Shown: positions 36,633 to 49,184, counted from the stretch's first letter. The stretch: DNA of 64,000 nucleotides from Smittium mucronatum (GCA_001953115.1 LSSL01000009.1:1-64000); one strand, 5' to 3'. Program-made: numbers and translations. Notes: generated from the letters alone by a model not told the origin.

Positions 36633-38598
36633 TCAAAATATTTGTTCGAAGAGTGAAACAAACATAACGAGAATTCCGTATCCAGCTAGAGCTCCGGCAA
36701 GAACCTTTCTTGTGTCCAGCTTCCTATTTTCATTTATTTTCAGATACATGAGTCCAGGTAATATAAAGGATATTGTAGTTGAACCAGTGGATCCGACTAG
36801 CACAAGAACGAGTCCCAAACTTTTTACGGAGGCAGCTAATAAATAAGACGTTACTAACAGGGTACTAGTTATGCCAAAAAACATGTTATTGGAAAGATCT
36901 CTGTTCACGTTACTCAATTCAGGTAGTTTTTGAGCATCATGGTTTTGATTATTCTCAACATCTAAAGTCTGAGGCTGTTCGGACGAACCATTTGCCCTGG
37001 AAATAGCAGCATATGATACATGGCTTTGAGATGAGGATCGGTTGTTGTTGTCATTATTTTCTGATGTAGGAACATTTTCATCAATACTTGATGTGTTTTG
37101 TGAAGGTAATATAGGGGAAAACTGGGAATGAGAAAGTTTAGGGAACAAAGAGTAGATAACTCTGCCCACAGAAGCTCTGGCTGGGTGCATTTGGAGAGGA
37201 TAAGCTGAAACTACAAATATGGCGACCGACATTCTGCAGAATGAGGTTGATAGATTTACCGGAACTATATTATTTAGTTTAGAAAAAAAAGGTGAGTATT
37301 AAATAAGGAATAAAGTTATAAGATATTATAGATAAATCCCTTCTTTTAAATTTATCTAATTTTTGAAAAGATGGAAGAGTTGAATAAGATGGATACTTAC
37401 ACAAGACCAGTATGTTTGACTCGGTTTTAGATCCAAAAGTCAAATATCCCAAACTGGCAGCCCATAAATAAATAGTAGTACACAGGGAAATGGAGATTAT
37501 TATTATTTTGTTTACGTTTCTTGAGGTGTTTTCCTTCAGCTCGTTATGCACTGAAAAGATCTACATATTTGAAAATTAAATTATTAGAGATAAAAATTAT
37601 GATTTTTTATTCCTAAAGAGTCTTACATTTTGATGACACGTAAAGGCAAACACAAACAAAGGTAAGTTTCTGATGATTGAGAAATCCCAATTGACATACT
37701 TTATGTCATCCTTTGGTAATGGTTCTCTTTTGCCGATAAAGTAAAATTCAGTTATTATAAACATTAAATAAAGGACTGCAAACAGGGCTACTAAGCTGGT
37801 ATATTTTAAAGAATCAAGCCTCTTTTGAAAAGATAAAGGAATCATCATTATTATGGCTATGGTTATCCAAAACAGTCTTGAAGTTAAAAAAGAATTGTTT
37901 TGTATTGCCATGCCTTCGCTAAAATATTCGAAAACTTGCGGCATCAAGTCGCCAAATATAATTAAATAGGAAACTGATACACCAAAACACTTTATAGCAA
38001 CAGCGAGATCGAAAAATATGCCAGCTTTAGGGTATGTCAATTCAGACACAGAAAAGAATGAGGATTTACGCAAAGGAACTTTTTCTGCGCATTTGGCTAA
38101 CAGATATAAGCCAAGTCCAGAAGTCATTCCAGAGAAAACTACCAAAGCTAAACCTAAGAAGAGACCAACTTTAGACACGGCGAAAGGCTATGTTCACAAA
38201 ATAAATTTTAAAACAATCTAAATTGCTGTAGAAAAAATTATTACTTCTTATTGCAATAAAATAATAATAATTGGATTAATTGAAAGTAAATCTCAAGATT
38301 TTATAAAAAGGGAATGTGAGAGGGGTTCAAAATAGGTAATTATAAAGTAGAAAAAAAGATAGAAATAAAAAAAAGGAAATACCATTGCTAATAAACCGGC
38401 ACCAAGTATGGTATTACACAAATTGATGGTTGAAGAGGTGATCGTACCAGTATGCTCTTCGAAATCGTAAATTGGAACGTTACCAGACACGGCAGATTCA
38501 GTAGAAAATCTGTTGTTTCTGATATCATCGTGGAGAGGATTGCCGCGAACTACATTAAAAACAAGGTTCTGGCTGCTGCTTTGAGGAGCTTGGGACAT
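36633..38598 (-). CDS. Vacuolar-type amino acid transporter (AAAP/SLC38 family, Avt5/6/7-like), 4 exons
   Basis: A multi-spanning permease of the amino acid/auxin family; fungal relatives export amino acids from the vacuole. Exons in order of transcription are 38598-38383, 38187-37627, 37560-37401 and 37264-36633. All introns are GT-AG (195, 66 and 136 nt), giving 522 aa. The join of exons 1 and 2 restores the family signature of the first helix, TINLCNTILGAGLLAMPFAV (about 55-75). The exon 2-3 join gives FTCHQNIFSVHNEL (about 254-267), another conserved block. Exon 3 has LGYLTFGS. Exon 4 has FVVSAYPLQMHPAR (about 329-342). About eleven hydrophobic segments are visible. A hydrophilic Ser/Asn/Gln-rich loop of about 80 residues (355-436) sits before the last helices. 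The start is the first ATG of the frame. The plus-strand frames 38018-38221 and 38452-38655 are antisense shadows. Substrate is not predictable. Confidence 0.92.
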
Positions 38599-38777
38599 TT
38601 CAAAACTGGATATTATTTTTCTTTTAAGATAATTTTAAGAATACTGCATCAATAATCAGGTTGAAATTGAAATGTGGAAATGAAACAAATTAAAAAGTCA
38701 TGTAGTTGAGATAGGTGGATAAGGAATAAAACACTTCTTGCAACAGTTTACTCTTTTTCTCAAAACTTGAAATTTCA
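38599..38777. promoter_or_regulatory. Upstream region of the transporter gene
   Basis: Short stretch between the transporter start (minus strand) and the LINE-tail insertion. It presumably holds the promoter. No motif stands out. Confidence 0.3.
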
Positions 38778-38830
38778 CGCCTCCTAATAGTTTTTTTTTG
38801 TATCACGGAATTTTATTCGCCTCCTAATAG
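38778..38830 (-). mobile_element. 27-bp LINE 3'-tail insertion with 13-bp target-site duplication
   Basis: CGCCTCCTAATAG occurs twice (38778-38790 and 38818-38830), exactly flanking 27 bases (38791-38817). On the minus strand those 27 bases read AATAAAATTCCGTGATAC plus nine A, with the AATAAA preceded by nothing else of the element. The same 27 bases form the tail at 27692-27718. This is a target-primed retrotransposition that copied only the last 18 bases plus the A tail. It lies about 180 bp upstream of the transporter start codon. Confidence 0.88.
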
Positions 38831-39082
38831 TTGCTATTTCTTTAGCCTATAGGAAAATACATCAAAAGTGATATTCCCTTTTATTAAAAAAAATGACTAA
38901 ATTCAGCTTTTTCCGGAACTATTTTCAGTTTCGGTGAAATAATTGGATAATGCTTTTAGAACCTTCGGCTCGGTGTGACGATAGTATCATCCAATTATAA
39001 TTCCCAAATCAATCAGCCAACAACTAATGCACCAATAGTCTCTAGCATTTATGACCCGTAATGAAATATCTGGTTAAAGATT
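38831..39082. other. Intergenic, nothing recognised
   Basis: Less AT-rich than the deserts. No open frame or motif was identified. Confidence 0.4.
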
Positions 39083-39522
39083 TTAAAGTGCAGTCAGTGT
39101 TGAGATAATGTTCAATGCAAAATCCAATTCGGCTTGTTGAAATCGCCTATACTCATCAATGTATTTATCAACACGGCCAGTTATGCAATCAGGAATTATT
39201 AAAACCCGCCACCTATACCTTTGATTCGAATAATAAATAATATCGCATTGATTTAAAACTTCCGGGGTCAACGACTCAAAAATGGCTTTTATTTTTTCCT
39301 TACTATATTGGTTTAATTATACCAATATCATAATACTAAATTAAAATCACGCCAATCGAATTTCAAGCTACATAGGGACAGAACTTTAGTATGAATTCGG
39401 AACATAATCTGGCTATCAATTTTTTTATTGGATATTAATTCAATTTTGGTAACCATAAAATGAGTGTGTTGGCCAATAGTTAGGAGCACAATGCCATTAT
39501 TGAAAATAATGCCTTTATACTG
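39083..39522 (-). pseudogene. Unrecognised coding stretch in two frames (broken gene or transposon piece)
   Basis: The minus strand shows protein-like sequence in two frames. From 39522 to 39331 it is open for 64 codons, including GIVLLTIGQHTHFMVTKIEL and SLCSLKFDWRDFNLVL, ending at TGA 39330-39328. An ATG lies at 39456. From about 39315 to 39083 a second frame is open, including SLTPEVLNQCDIIYYSNQRY and DKYIDEYRRFQQAELDFAL, ending at TAA. The ATG of the listed 62-codon frame is absent; it starts at an alternative codon. I looked for an intron joining the two frames, but the nearest GT-AG pair (34 nt) gives the wrong phase, so a frameshift is more likely. Amino-acid composition is far from AT-driven noise. 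I do not recognise the family. Confidence 0.38.
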
Positions 39523-39801
39523 TCTGGAAGTTTATTACTAGCTTAGGTTCTTATTTACTCATTTTATTATTAATATCGTCGTAATAATTATTAACAGACT
39601 AATGAACACATAGACATAAGTAAAGCTACATTAATTCAGGTAAACTGAATATTTAACACTTTGAGGGGCCAAATTTTTACATAAATTTTTTTGAAATGCG
39701 CAGGGGATATTATATAATATGATAGGCTATTATAGACCAATTACATAAGACTTGGTTTCATGAAATCAAATAAATGAAGATAAAAATGGGTGTCAGGATA
39801 T

Positions 39802-39969
39802 TTGACCTAAATGACATTTCACCCAATTATGCAGCCTATTGTGAGTTAAAATCAAAATGTACTTCCCCAGTAAAAATAGCTAATTATGATGAAATATTCC
39901 TTTTAAAAATATGTGCTTAATACTTAATTATTAGTGGTCATAAATTGGGTGAAATGTCATGTAGGTCAA
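39802..39969. repeat. Short inverted repeat, MITE-like hairpin
   Basis: The 30-base arm 39802-39831 (core ATGACATTTCACCCAATTA) is complementary to the 31-base arm 39939-39969, with about one substitution and one extra base. The 107-base centre is not complementary. Arm length and size resemble a miniature inverted-repeat element. I saw no clear target duplication just outside. Confidence 0.7.
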
Positions 39970-41220
39970 TTGGAAATAAATGAAATGTCCCGTAACCATA
40001 AAAATGACGTTTTCTGGGCAGTAAATGCATTTTTTTACATTTACACTACAAAATTATTTTTTCAGCAAAGTTAATTTACCATTTTAACAATTGAAATTTA
40101 CCAATGCGATTGTCAGCATTCAATTAATAAATATATTTGTTGATTTATAATTCTATTTCAGCTTCAGTTTTTAACTGGCAATTATTATTTTTTATTTGTA
40201 ATATATTTTATAAATGCATTTTAAATATCAATTATATTCGCTTTTAATACCGTGAGGGTTTGATTTATTGGCACTATTGACTTTTGCGGACTTTACTTTG
40301 AAGCCATTTTTGTACACCCAGCCCTGAAAGGGTTAAGCAAGTAAATACGTAATCTATTTTTCTCTTATTTATATTCTCTCCTCCAAAATAAGTAATTGTT
40401 AAGATTTCTGCATGAATATAATCTAATAAGAATCAAGCTCACTATTTTATTGCGAAAGAGTTATGAATTTAAAAACATCCTAAAAGTGTGTTTATATATT
40501 TTTGCATCATTTTCCGGTATGTAATATTCTCAGCTCTATCTTTCACGAGATTATTTCTTTTAAAAAAATTGTATTCAAAATTCATAAAGTAAGGTGTATC
40601 AATTCTGATTTATCAAAATCGAAATTATGGATAAAGTTTAGTAGCTGTTATTTCAAATATTAACGATGCAAGTACTGTCGATGAAATATCTAAACTCTAT
40701 AATGGAATAAAGTCTATTAATAGTATTAGCCTACCTGGGCGACTTATTATCACGCCACTGATATCACATATCGAGTAGAATTAAAGGTTCAGAGGTGACA
40801 AAAAAAATGCTATATGGATAGTATGTTGCAAAAATCATAATCCCTGTATTTTTTTTGGGCTGGGTATTGATAATTTGCATTATGAAATCATAAGGAGTCG
40901 GTGTATGTAAATGAGTTCTCCAAACTTACATTTCAAAGCAATAGATCCCTTAAATTCAAAAAAAAATGCTGGGCCTGTAAAAATAGAAAACAAATATATT
41001 TGGCGTATTTTAACGAATCAACCACACCTGCAAGATTTACTCTCAAATATCGATTTTTTATGCTAATCTAAGGACTGCCATCGCATCAGAATTATATCCG
41101 GCATAGAGCTTAGCCGTTTAAAAAAGACTAGGGTTTTAAATATTTTATTTTTTTTCTCCTGATCTCAATTTTCTTATTCTTTCTACGCTTTTGCTCGCTT
41201 TATCTTATTTTTCATTCCAA

Positions 41221-41265
41221 ATACATATACATATACATATACATATATATATATATATATATATT
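41221..41265. repeat. Microsatellite (ATACAT)n(AT)n
   Basis: Four copies of a hexamer ATACAT grading into an AT dinucleotide run. Confidence 0.85.
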
Positions 41266-41689
41266 AGCACAAACTTCATATCTAATAAAGCTTTAACATA
41301 TAAAAGATCTCTTTCTGTGACCCCTTCCAATATGAATACAGAAAATAATAATAATAAATAGATCTAAGCAAAAAACATTCAATCCGAAAAAAGATAAATT
41401 TAACACACTGATAAGAAAGTTATAAATTATCAGTTAAAATATGGATGTGGAAATATTCAGTTCAATTGTACCAAGGCTATTTTAGCCCAGTGTAAAAACG
41501 CTTATTTCGGTCAATGTCAAGTACCCTCCGGATGTTGAAATAATTAGATGTAATACCTAATCACTTATAAACTAAAATTCAGAGGTTCGGTAGAAATTAT
41601 ATATATATTAAATCTCTGCAACTAATTTTAACCTTGAATCTAACTCAAGCTATTTAACTCACAAATTAACAAGTTTGATTTAACAGCTA

Positions 41690-42114
41690 TCAATGCAGAA
41701 GGAAGATCACTAAATGGACTAATTCGTTATTAAATAGAAAGTAACCATGATTTAAATACCGCCATCAATTTACTTATTATATTAGAAGTGAATATTCTGA
41801 CCCACCAAGCTAGATAAAGTTACCTGAATATCTGAGAGAAATAAGTTTAGATATTAAGAAGTGTATCATTATATTCCATAATTTTAGAATAATAGAAACC
41901 ATCAATACTTTTCGATGCACCTGCATTGATTGGAAACTAATGGGGGGCTTAATACCAAGAAATTAGTTAATTCCATGACTAGAGAGCTCCTTGATAAGTT
42001 TTAAGCTGATTTAGATTTGGAAATCTTGATTCATTGCTTTGTTTATGCAATAAAAAAGACAAAGTGGGACAAAATCATACGATAAAAAGAAAAGGACTCT
42101 TGGCATGCTTTCAA
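41690..42114 (+). other. Possible decayed coding stretch, unassigned
   Basis: Composition is richer in G+C and the plus strand has broken protein-like segments, for example LPEYLREISLDIKKC near 41825-41865. A run YSDPPS just before it weakly recalls the MNY-x-PP region of the Gag-like remnant at 26.7-27.1 kb. The match is too weak to name. Confidence 0.2.
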
Positions 42115-42126
42115 CCCCCCCCCCCC
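42115..42126. repeat. Poly-C run (C12)
   Basis: Twelve consecutive C at the boundary between the intermediate-composition region and the second AT desert. Confidence 0.9.
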
Positions 42127-45100
42127 GTTGAAAAAAATTTTAATCGATAAAACTGATTGAAATTTTTCACTGAAAAAATCAAAGTAAAATTTTATTATTG
42201 ATCAGATGGAGATAAAACCAATAAGATCAGAAACCAGAGTCAATATTTCCGAAGAAAAAAATCCTTATTTGTTTATCGTTATGTTTTTGCAGATGTTCTG
42301 AAGGCCTTATAAAAATAGATTTCTATAGATTTTTTTTCGTTTAAATTTAACCATCTTGAAAATTAGGGCCAAAGCTACTGATTTATTAAGAATATTATGT
42401 CGTCTTAATATAATATTATTTATTTATTTAACAATACCTGATCATTATTAACTTTTTTGGACTTTAATTCTTTTTTTCCAAGCTTAGTCCATCCTTATGT
42501 TATCAAAAATTTCAAATTTTACTAATACCGATCATACATCAATTCAAACTTTAAAAATAAAATAAAATATTAAGAAAAAATGGATGATAGCATACTAGTT
42601 CAAGATGAGAAATCTAAATTATATAAGAATTGTAAATATAAAGTTATAAAAAAGGCAATATATACAAAATAGAGTTGACTCATTTAAAAATCAGAATATA
42701 ACAGTTGTTTTTGGGGCTATTTTCTACAGTTAAAAGAAATTGAAACAAGATGTAGTAAAATAAAAATAAATTTCTCGCGAAATATTTTTCTTGTAATAAT
42801 CAAAATAACAAAAAAAAATCATATATGTTTGTTTTTTTCATCCAAGATACTTTAGATTCGATATGGAACTATGAAAAATGACTAATTTAATCTATAATTA
42901 AAATAATACAAAAGCGAGTAAAAAAATGAATGCAATTATGTTAATGAAAACAAAAGATATGGTAGAGTGAATTGAGTAATATAACGAAGCGGTTAGTGGA
43001 TTTTTAAAAAAAGTCCAAAAATATTATGAGAATATTAGACGCATCTTTAATAAAAAATATATATATGAAAATGTATTTCAGAGAATATTTGATTCTTAAT
43101 CATAAAAAATAAATAATAAAAAAACTCGAAAAAATAGAACTTATAATAACTATATGAACTTTATCCCAAATTAAATTCCATATTATGAATTATATATACG
43201 TGCTGTATCATTCAAATTCTCCAGACTAAATAAATAACTGTGCTTAAACCTTGCAAGCGAATCTATAAGAAAATAAAAATTCAATTATTGTATCAAATTA
43301 TCCTCAAAAAAAAATAAAGGTAGAATATGAATACAAAAATATTGGTTGGTTCTAAACTAGAATAAATTAATTTTAAGTTTTTACTGCCAAGGGGAAAATA
43401 ACTTTTTATGGTTTATTAAAAAATATATATAAAAAGAATTGGCCTTAAAAGTACAATAAAACTGTCTGCAATAAAATTAAGGGGGCAATATAAAGCCTAT
43501 TAGGGCTCATAGGAAGAAAATTTGATTTAAAATTGATACCTAAAACAACAATAATATCATTCTGAAAATTCCGAAAATTCATGAATAACTTTTTTAATAA
43601 TTCATAGAATAATTATTTAATATTATAAATATAATATATTCTAATTAATTCAAAAAAAAAAAAACATGCATTTGTCAGTGACGCTAAATAATTATTGATT
43701 GAAATAAGGGATAAAAAAGTGTTCATGTATATTTAAAAATGGGCTTTTGACTATAAATATTGGCTTCTCAATTTTTATAAAAAAACTAACAAAGAGTTTT
43801 GGGCCAAAAATAAAAAATTGATGGAAAAAAATAATGGTTAAGCTAAGGTTTTAGGTATGTCTAAAAGAAATAATAAATACAATCGGTTTAAAAATGCTGA
43901 GAAAAATTAATACTAAATATCTAAGGAGCATAATACCTTTGAGATTCCTAATCAAGAGTATGATAACTTTCATTAGATTTAAGAATTTGAAAGAAAGCTT
44001 ATTTTTTGTAGCATTTTTTAAAAAACAAACCCATACCTAACTCCAATTTAACAACATTATTTATAAATTACGGGAAAAAATATTGATAAATTAATCATTA
44101 CTATACAGAAAAAAAATTATTAGCCTTTAGCCAATCCAGCACCTAATATTTTCTCCTCTTTCCCAATTAATCATCCGTTAAACGAACCCCCCCCCCCCCC
44201 GATATTATAATTTCAACTTTAAAAAAACTGGAAAATCAACTTTTATATTTCTTATCAACTAAAAAAATGTTTAAATACTTGTAAAATATCAAAAAGAATA
44301 TTCAAAAAATATATATAATTTTCCTTAGGTACCATTTCAAAACAAACTAATTTTTAAAGCCAATAGAAAAGATTTCCACGACTCTTTTCAGGAACTCTTA
44401 ATATAAGATGTTTAAATTAAAAATAAAAATAAAAATAAGTTTTTCAACCCGAAAAAGATTTTCTGGGAAGAAGATATTTCCAATATTGGGAATATGAGGG
44501 TCAAAAAATTAAAAAGAAAAAAGGAAACCACATAAAATTGCAAAAAAAAAAAAATTAAACAAAAGGGTTTCAACGGTAATTGGAAAAATAATACTAGTAT
44601 CCAATAAAAAAAATTGATTATTTAGATTTACAAGTCTAAGGTATAAAAGTTTTATGTAAATTAAATACCTGTTCACATTGGAATAAAGGAAATATCTATT
44701 CAGAAACAGACATACTGTTTCATGTTTTTGAATAATATTTATGCATGTATAAACTTTCTAAAATAAAATCATAATTCGATAAAAAATTATTTTTTTAAGA
44801 TTTGATTTGAATTTTTATGCAAAAGAAACGAGTTAAATACGCGATTTAAAAATTTTAAGTTCAAAGCAAATTTAGGATAAATTTTAAATATATCAAGTTT
44901 TTTTCACTTAAATAAATATTAATTTAGAAGTGTAAAATTTGTTTTGTTACAAGAAATTTTATTTTCACCTGCTTTTCTTTTACTTTAATGATAAAATAAT
45001 TGTTGGCAGGATTTATCTAATATTAAAATTTTTTTCTTGAATTATTTAAATAAAGACTTAAATTCCATTGTGCTTAAAAACTAATTTTTTTGGCTTTTTT

Positions 45101-47789
45101 TCATTGGATAAATACTGATTTGAATTTATTAATTTTTAAAATCATCTCATCAAGATTAGCAAAAATAATAATATAAGGTAAAAAATGGATAGGAAGAAAA
45201 ATTTATAAATTTTTATATTAAGTTCTGCTTAGCAAAAATTTTCTATTCCTTTTTTATTCAAAAATATAAAATAATAAAATCTGCTTTATTATAAAGGACA
45301 AATAATTTTTTGTTTCTATTAGCCGTTATCTTGAAAAAAAAATATGCTGTATATGAAATCCTTGATTATTAAAATGAAGTAATAATTTATAATGATTTTC
45401 TCAGAATGAATAAAAACCTGCTATGAAATTGCAAAAAAATATATATCAATTTTTTCATCATTAGATCCTATATATATATAAAATAATCTACAAAATATGT
45501 TTTAATTTATTAAATAACACATATTAATAAGAGTTTTATGATTTTCTTAATGGATTCTATCAATTTAAAAGAAGATATGACATTTAAAAAAACAAAAAAA
45601 ATTATCAGAGCACCTTAAAAAACTCTTGAGCTAAAAAATATGTTCAAAATCAAATGAAATGAAAAATAGTCAATTAGCAAAAATATTATAGACTTTAGAA
45701 TTGAAGTACGAAATATTCGAGCAAATCATAGAATTTTTTCAAATATCAAAGTTATTTTAAATAACAGTTACAATATTTAACACAAAAGCTTCAGTATTTG
45801 AGAAAAAAATTATAAATTTTTGTCTAATATGAGTCAAGTGAGTCAAAAATACAAAATTTAATGCGAAATTTCTGCTAATAATATAGCACAAAAATATTCA
45901 AGGTTTTAAAAAGAAAAGATATATCACAAAATGTAAAATCTCATAATATACGATCAAAATAAGCTCTATAATAATTTTATATACTTTTTAAAAGAAAAAA
46001 AAATTATTGAAATAACTGATTTCAAAAATTATTTCAGCGTCTGAGGAATTCCTGTGGAAAAAATTCACTTTTTTCAATAAATCATGAATATAAAAATTTT
46101 TATTTTCAAAAGTTTGCGAAAATAATAAAATTTAAATTTCATACAAATACAGCGATTTTTTTTATAATTTACGATATTTTTAGACGTAAAAATTGGATTT
46201 CTTGAGGAATTTTTTTATAAAATTTATCATCTTAACAAAAATATCATCAATGCTTTTTCAGTCTTATGTGTATATTTTTTATTTTTGGTTTATTAAATTA
46301 TGTCATTTTTGATCCAATTCAATTTTCAAGAATAAAAAAATAGCTCGATTATATACATTACAAAAGAATATTTAATCTGAAATTCCAGCAGTAAAATTTT
46401 ATTTTTTTTATTCCGATAACAGAATTTTTTTCATTTTGGAGATTTTCTTATGAAAATTCTTTCAAATAATTCCTTAAATACTATTTGATTAATATTGAAG
46501 TATTTTAGCCAATTAAAAAAAATTAAACAAGAGGTAGTTTCTGAAACTGAAAATACAAGAAAATTTTCTATATTTACAATGATTATGGAATCCTGGATAA
46601 AAAAAAATCATTTTCGGAAAATTTCAGTTATAAACTTCTAATTTCACTATAATATTTTTACAACTTTTTTATTGATTATTTTCGAGTATTTAAAACAAAA
46701 ATAATCCCATTTATTTTAGTGATTAAAAGATATAAAAGAATTTAAAAAATTATTTTTGTTCGATTATGAAGGTTGATTGTGAGACACTATCAGGTAACAA
46801 GAAATAAAATTTTCAATTTGAGAAAAAATATTGGACGAAACTTATTGGGTATTGAAGGTTAATTATGGAAAGAATATTTTAAGAAAATAAAATTTAATAT
46901 AGGTGGGTAATTTAAATCTATAGGTTTGAGGATTCATTTTTTTCACTTTTAAATGTGAAAAATCCTTTTAATAGATATAATAATTCACAAAAAAATGTAG
47001 TCTATGGCATTGTAAATTCGATACTCTCATGTTTTTTATTTAATATACTAAATTATATTATAAAAAACGAATTATTGCACATTTTTTTAATGCTTAAAAA
47101 TAAGCCTGAAGTAAATTTTTATACATTTAATAAAAGATTTTTATTTGAAATTTTACTTGCTAATATATAAAGGATTAGATAAAAAATGAATCATTTTTAC
47201 AAATAAATTAAATGTAATGATAAAAATCTTTAATTTGAATAAAATATAATAAAACTCTGATACCGATAAAACTCAAAAAATTCAACAAAAATAATCGATT
47301 ATTGGTTAAAGGAAAAAAAAGTGGTTTATTTAATAGTTTTATTACCAGTTTAGAAATCTATCGAATATACTTAAAATAATTTTAAATAACAGCTATTTTG
47401 ATTAATTGTATATTGAGTCTATGAATGGTTAATAAATTAGAGATTAATTAAATTGGGCTATTATTAATTAACTTAAGATGCAGAATAAATACGATTGGAT
47501 TATAAAGATTGAGTAACGAATCAGTTTTCAGTTTATTTTAAGAATAAATTATTGAGCTTAGAATAGTTTTAAATTGTGTACAATAGCTACTTTATAATCA
47601 TTTATATATCCAGCCTTAAATCCATATATATATTTTCAACGTTTTATCCTTTTGGTTCATAAAGTAAAAAATATTATCAAGATTAAACAAGAAAAAGCAT
47701 TAAAATCCAGAAATAATAAAAAATCGGGTTAACTAATAACCCAATTTATAGAAAATTTTAGCGATTAAATTACGTCCAAATTGATTAAA
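42127..47789. other. AT-rich gene-free desert
   Basis: No coding-like frame. The open frame at 46955-47170 plus is Asn/Lys/Phe/Leu-rich with no motif. Contains the C14 run at 44187-44200 and short (ATAAAA)n tracts. Confidence 0.55.
44187..44200. repeat. Poly-C run (C14)
   Basis: Fourteen consecutive C, the longest such run in the window. Confidence 0.9.
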
Positions 47790-48135
47790 ATTATATTATT
47801 TAAAACAAAATAGACTGAATTAGACTGAATTAGACTGAATTCTGCTTATCAAAGCGATTTTCAACTAATTTAAAGATCTATCCAATAATTTAATTCATTG
47901 ATTAAGTAATTATAAACTATTTTTAAATAAAATTAGTTAAAAAATGTAATTGAGACTCTTTAATTGGATAAAAAATTTATATTGGCTATTTTAAAATAAA
48001 GTAAAAGGTATTTTTTTAAAATATTTCTTTTACTATTAGAAATAAGATATTCTTTATAGGCAAATAATTGATCAAGAAAATGACTTTTTTTATGAATAAA
48101 ACTTATAAATTTAAGTTATTTGGGGGGGGGGGGGT
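47790..48135 (+). repeat. Left arm of inverted repeat IR2
   Basis: About 346 bp matched in reverse complement by 48851-49184. It includes three tandem copies of TAGACTGAAT (47811-47840), then TCTGCTTATCAAAGCGATTT, and ends in a G13 run (48122-48134). The arms are diverged (many substitutions and small indels by eye), more than the core of IR1. Confidence 0.85.
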
Positions 48136-48850
48136 TTAAAAAAAATCAACTCATTACAATTTAATGTATTTAGTTTATTTCAAAATCATTTAATGTAACA
48201 TATTTAATAACAGCATATCTTTATAAAATATTTATATCAAATTTAAAAATTAAAAAAACTTGTCTCGAATTATCAAATTAGATTTTAAAAATAATAGCTT
48301 AAAACTATTACGATACTCTAAATTTGGCTTGAAATGGAATTCTTGTAAAAAATTATAGCCGTATTTTTACCATTATTGAATTTAGATGTTTAATCTAAGA
48401 AATAAACATTCCGATCAAATTATGTTTGCTGTATAGATTCATAAAAATGTCACATTTTTTCTTTATATTTTGGAAAATTTTACATCAAAATTTTCCCGCA
48501 TCTCTTGATGTTAGGATCGTTATTATTTAATTTTTTAAAATATTTCAATTATATCTTTACTTTGATTTTAATCTATAGCTATTTCTATAGCTTATATTAA
48601 TTTAACTAAAGTGTCATTTGAAAAGAATTTCAAATAAATAGTATAATACGCTCAATTTTTATTAAAGTGTATATAGTTGAAATGGGTGAGGTTAATTTTT
48701 TAAAGAAATATATAGTAAAAATTAGTTATTGATAGAGAATACTAGAAACATAGATAAGATTTTTTTAAACAGTTACACTAACTGATTTTGACACAAAAGA
48801 AATAATTTTAAACCCCTTTAATTGCTTAATATATTTTTTGTTTTCAAAAA
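48136..48850. other. Spacer of inverted repeat IR2
   Basis: About 715 bp, AT-rich. No open frame or recognisable feature. Confidence 0.5.
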
Positions 48851-49184
48851 ACCCCCCAAGAAAGTCAATTTTAAATTCTTATAAATAAAAAAAAGTCATT
48901 TTCTCGATCAATTATTTGCATATAAAGAATATCTTATTGCTAATATTAAAAGAAATACTTATAAAAAATTATTTTTACTTTATTAGAAAATAGCCAAAAT
49001 AAATCATTTATTCAATCAAAAAGCCTCAATTACACTGTTTAACTAATTATCTTAAACAATAGTTTATAATTACTTTATCAATGAATTAAATTATTGGATA
49101 ATTTTTTACATTATTCGAAAATCGCTTTGATAAGCAGAATTCAGTCTAATTCAGTCTATTTTGTTTTAAATAATTTAATTATGA
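48851..49184 (-). repeat. Right arm of inverted repeat IR2
   Basis: Reverse complement of 47790-48135. Here the tandem unit (reading ATTCAGTCTA on the plus strand) is present twice instead of three times, and the inner C run is six bases (48852-48857) instead of thirteen G in the other arm. Confidence 0.85.

Larger units (their letters stand above)
39523..41689. other. Intergenic region with hairpin and microsatellite
   Basis: No intact gene. Contains the inverted repeat at 39802-39969 and the AT microsatellite at 41221-41265, listed separately. Composition is intermediate between gene island and desert. Confidence 0.5.

Noticed and set aside
38018..38655. Plus-strand frames of 67 codons at 38018-38221 and 38452-38655
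   Set aside because: They are antisense to exons 2 and 1 of the transporter, whose motifs and splice sites are convincing.
39310..39365. A 34-nt intron joining the two frames at 39083-39522
   Set aside because: GT at the end of the upper frame and AG before the lower frame exist, but the phase is wrong and the size is below normal fungal introns.
46955..47170. 71-codon plus-strand frame in the desert
   Set aside because: Composition is Asn/Lys/Phe/Leu-driven with no motif and no splice or neighbour support. The same applies to 1010-1249, 14058-14246, 21889-22101, 23680-23877 and 59134-59322.
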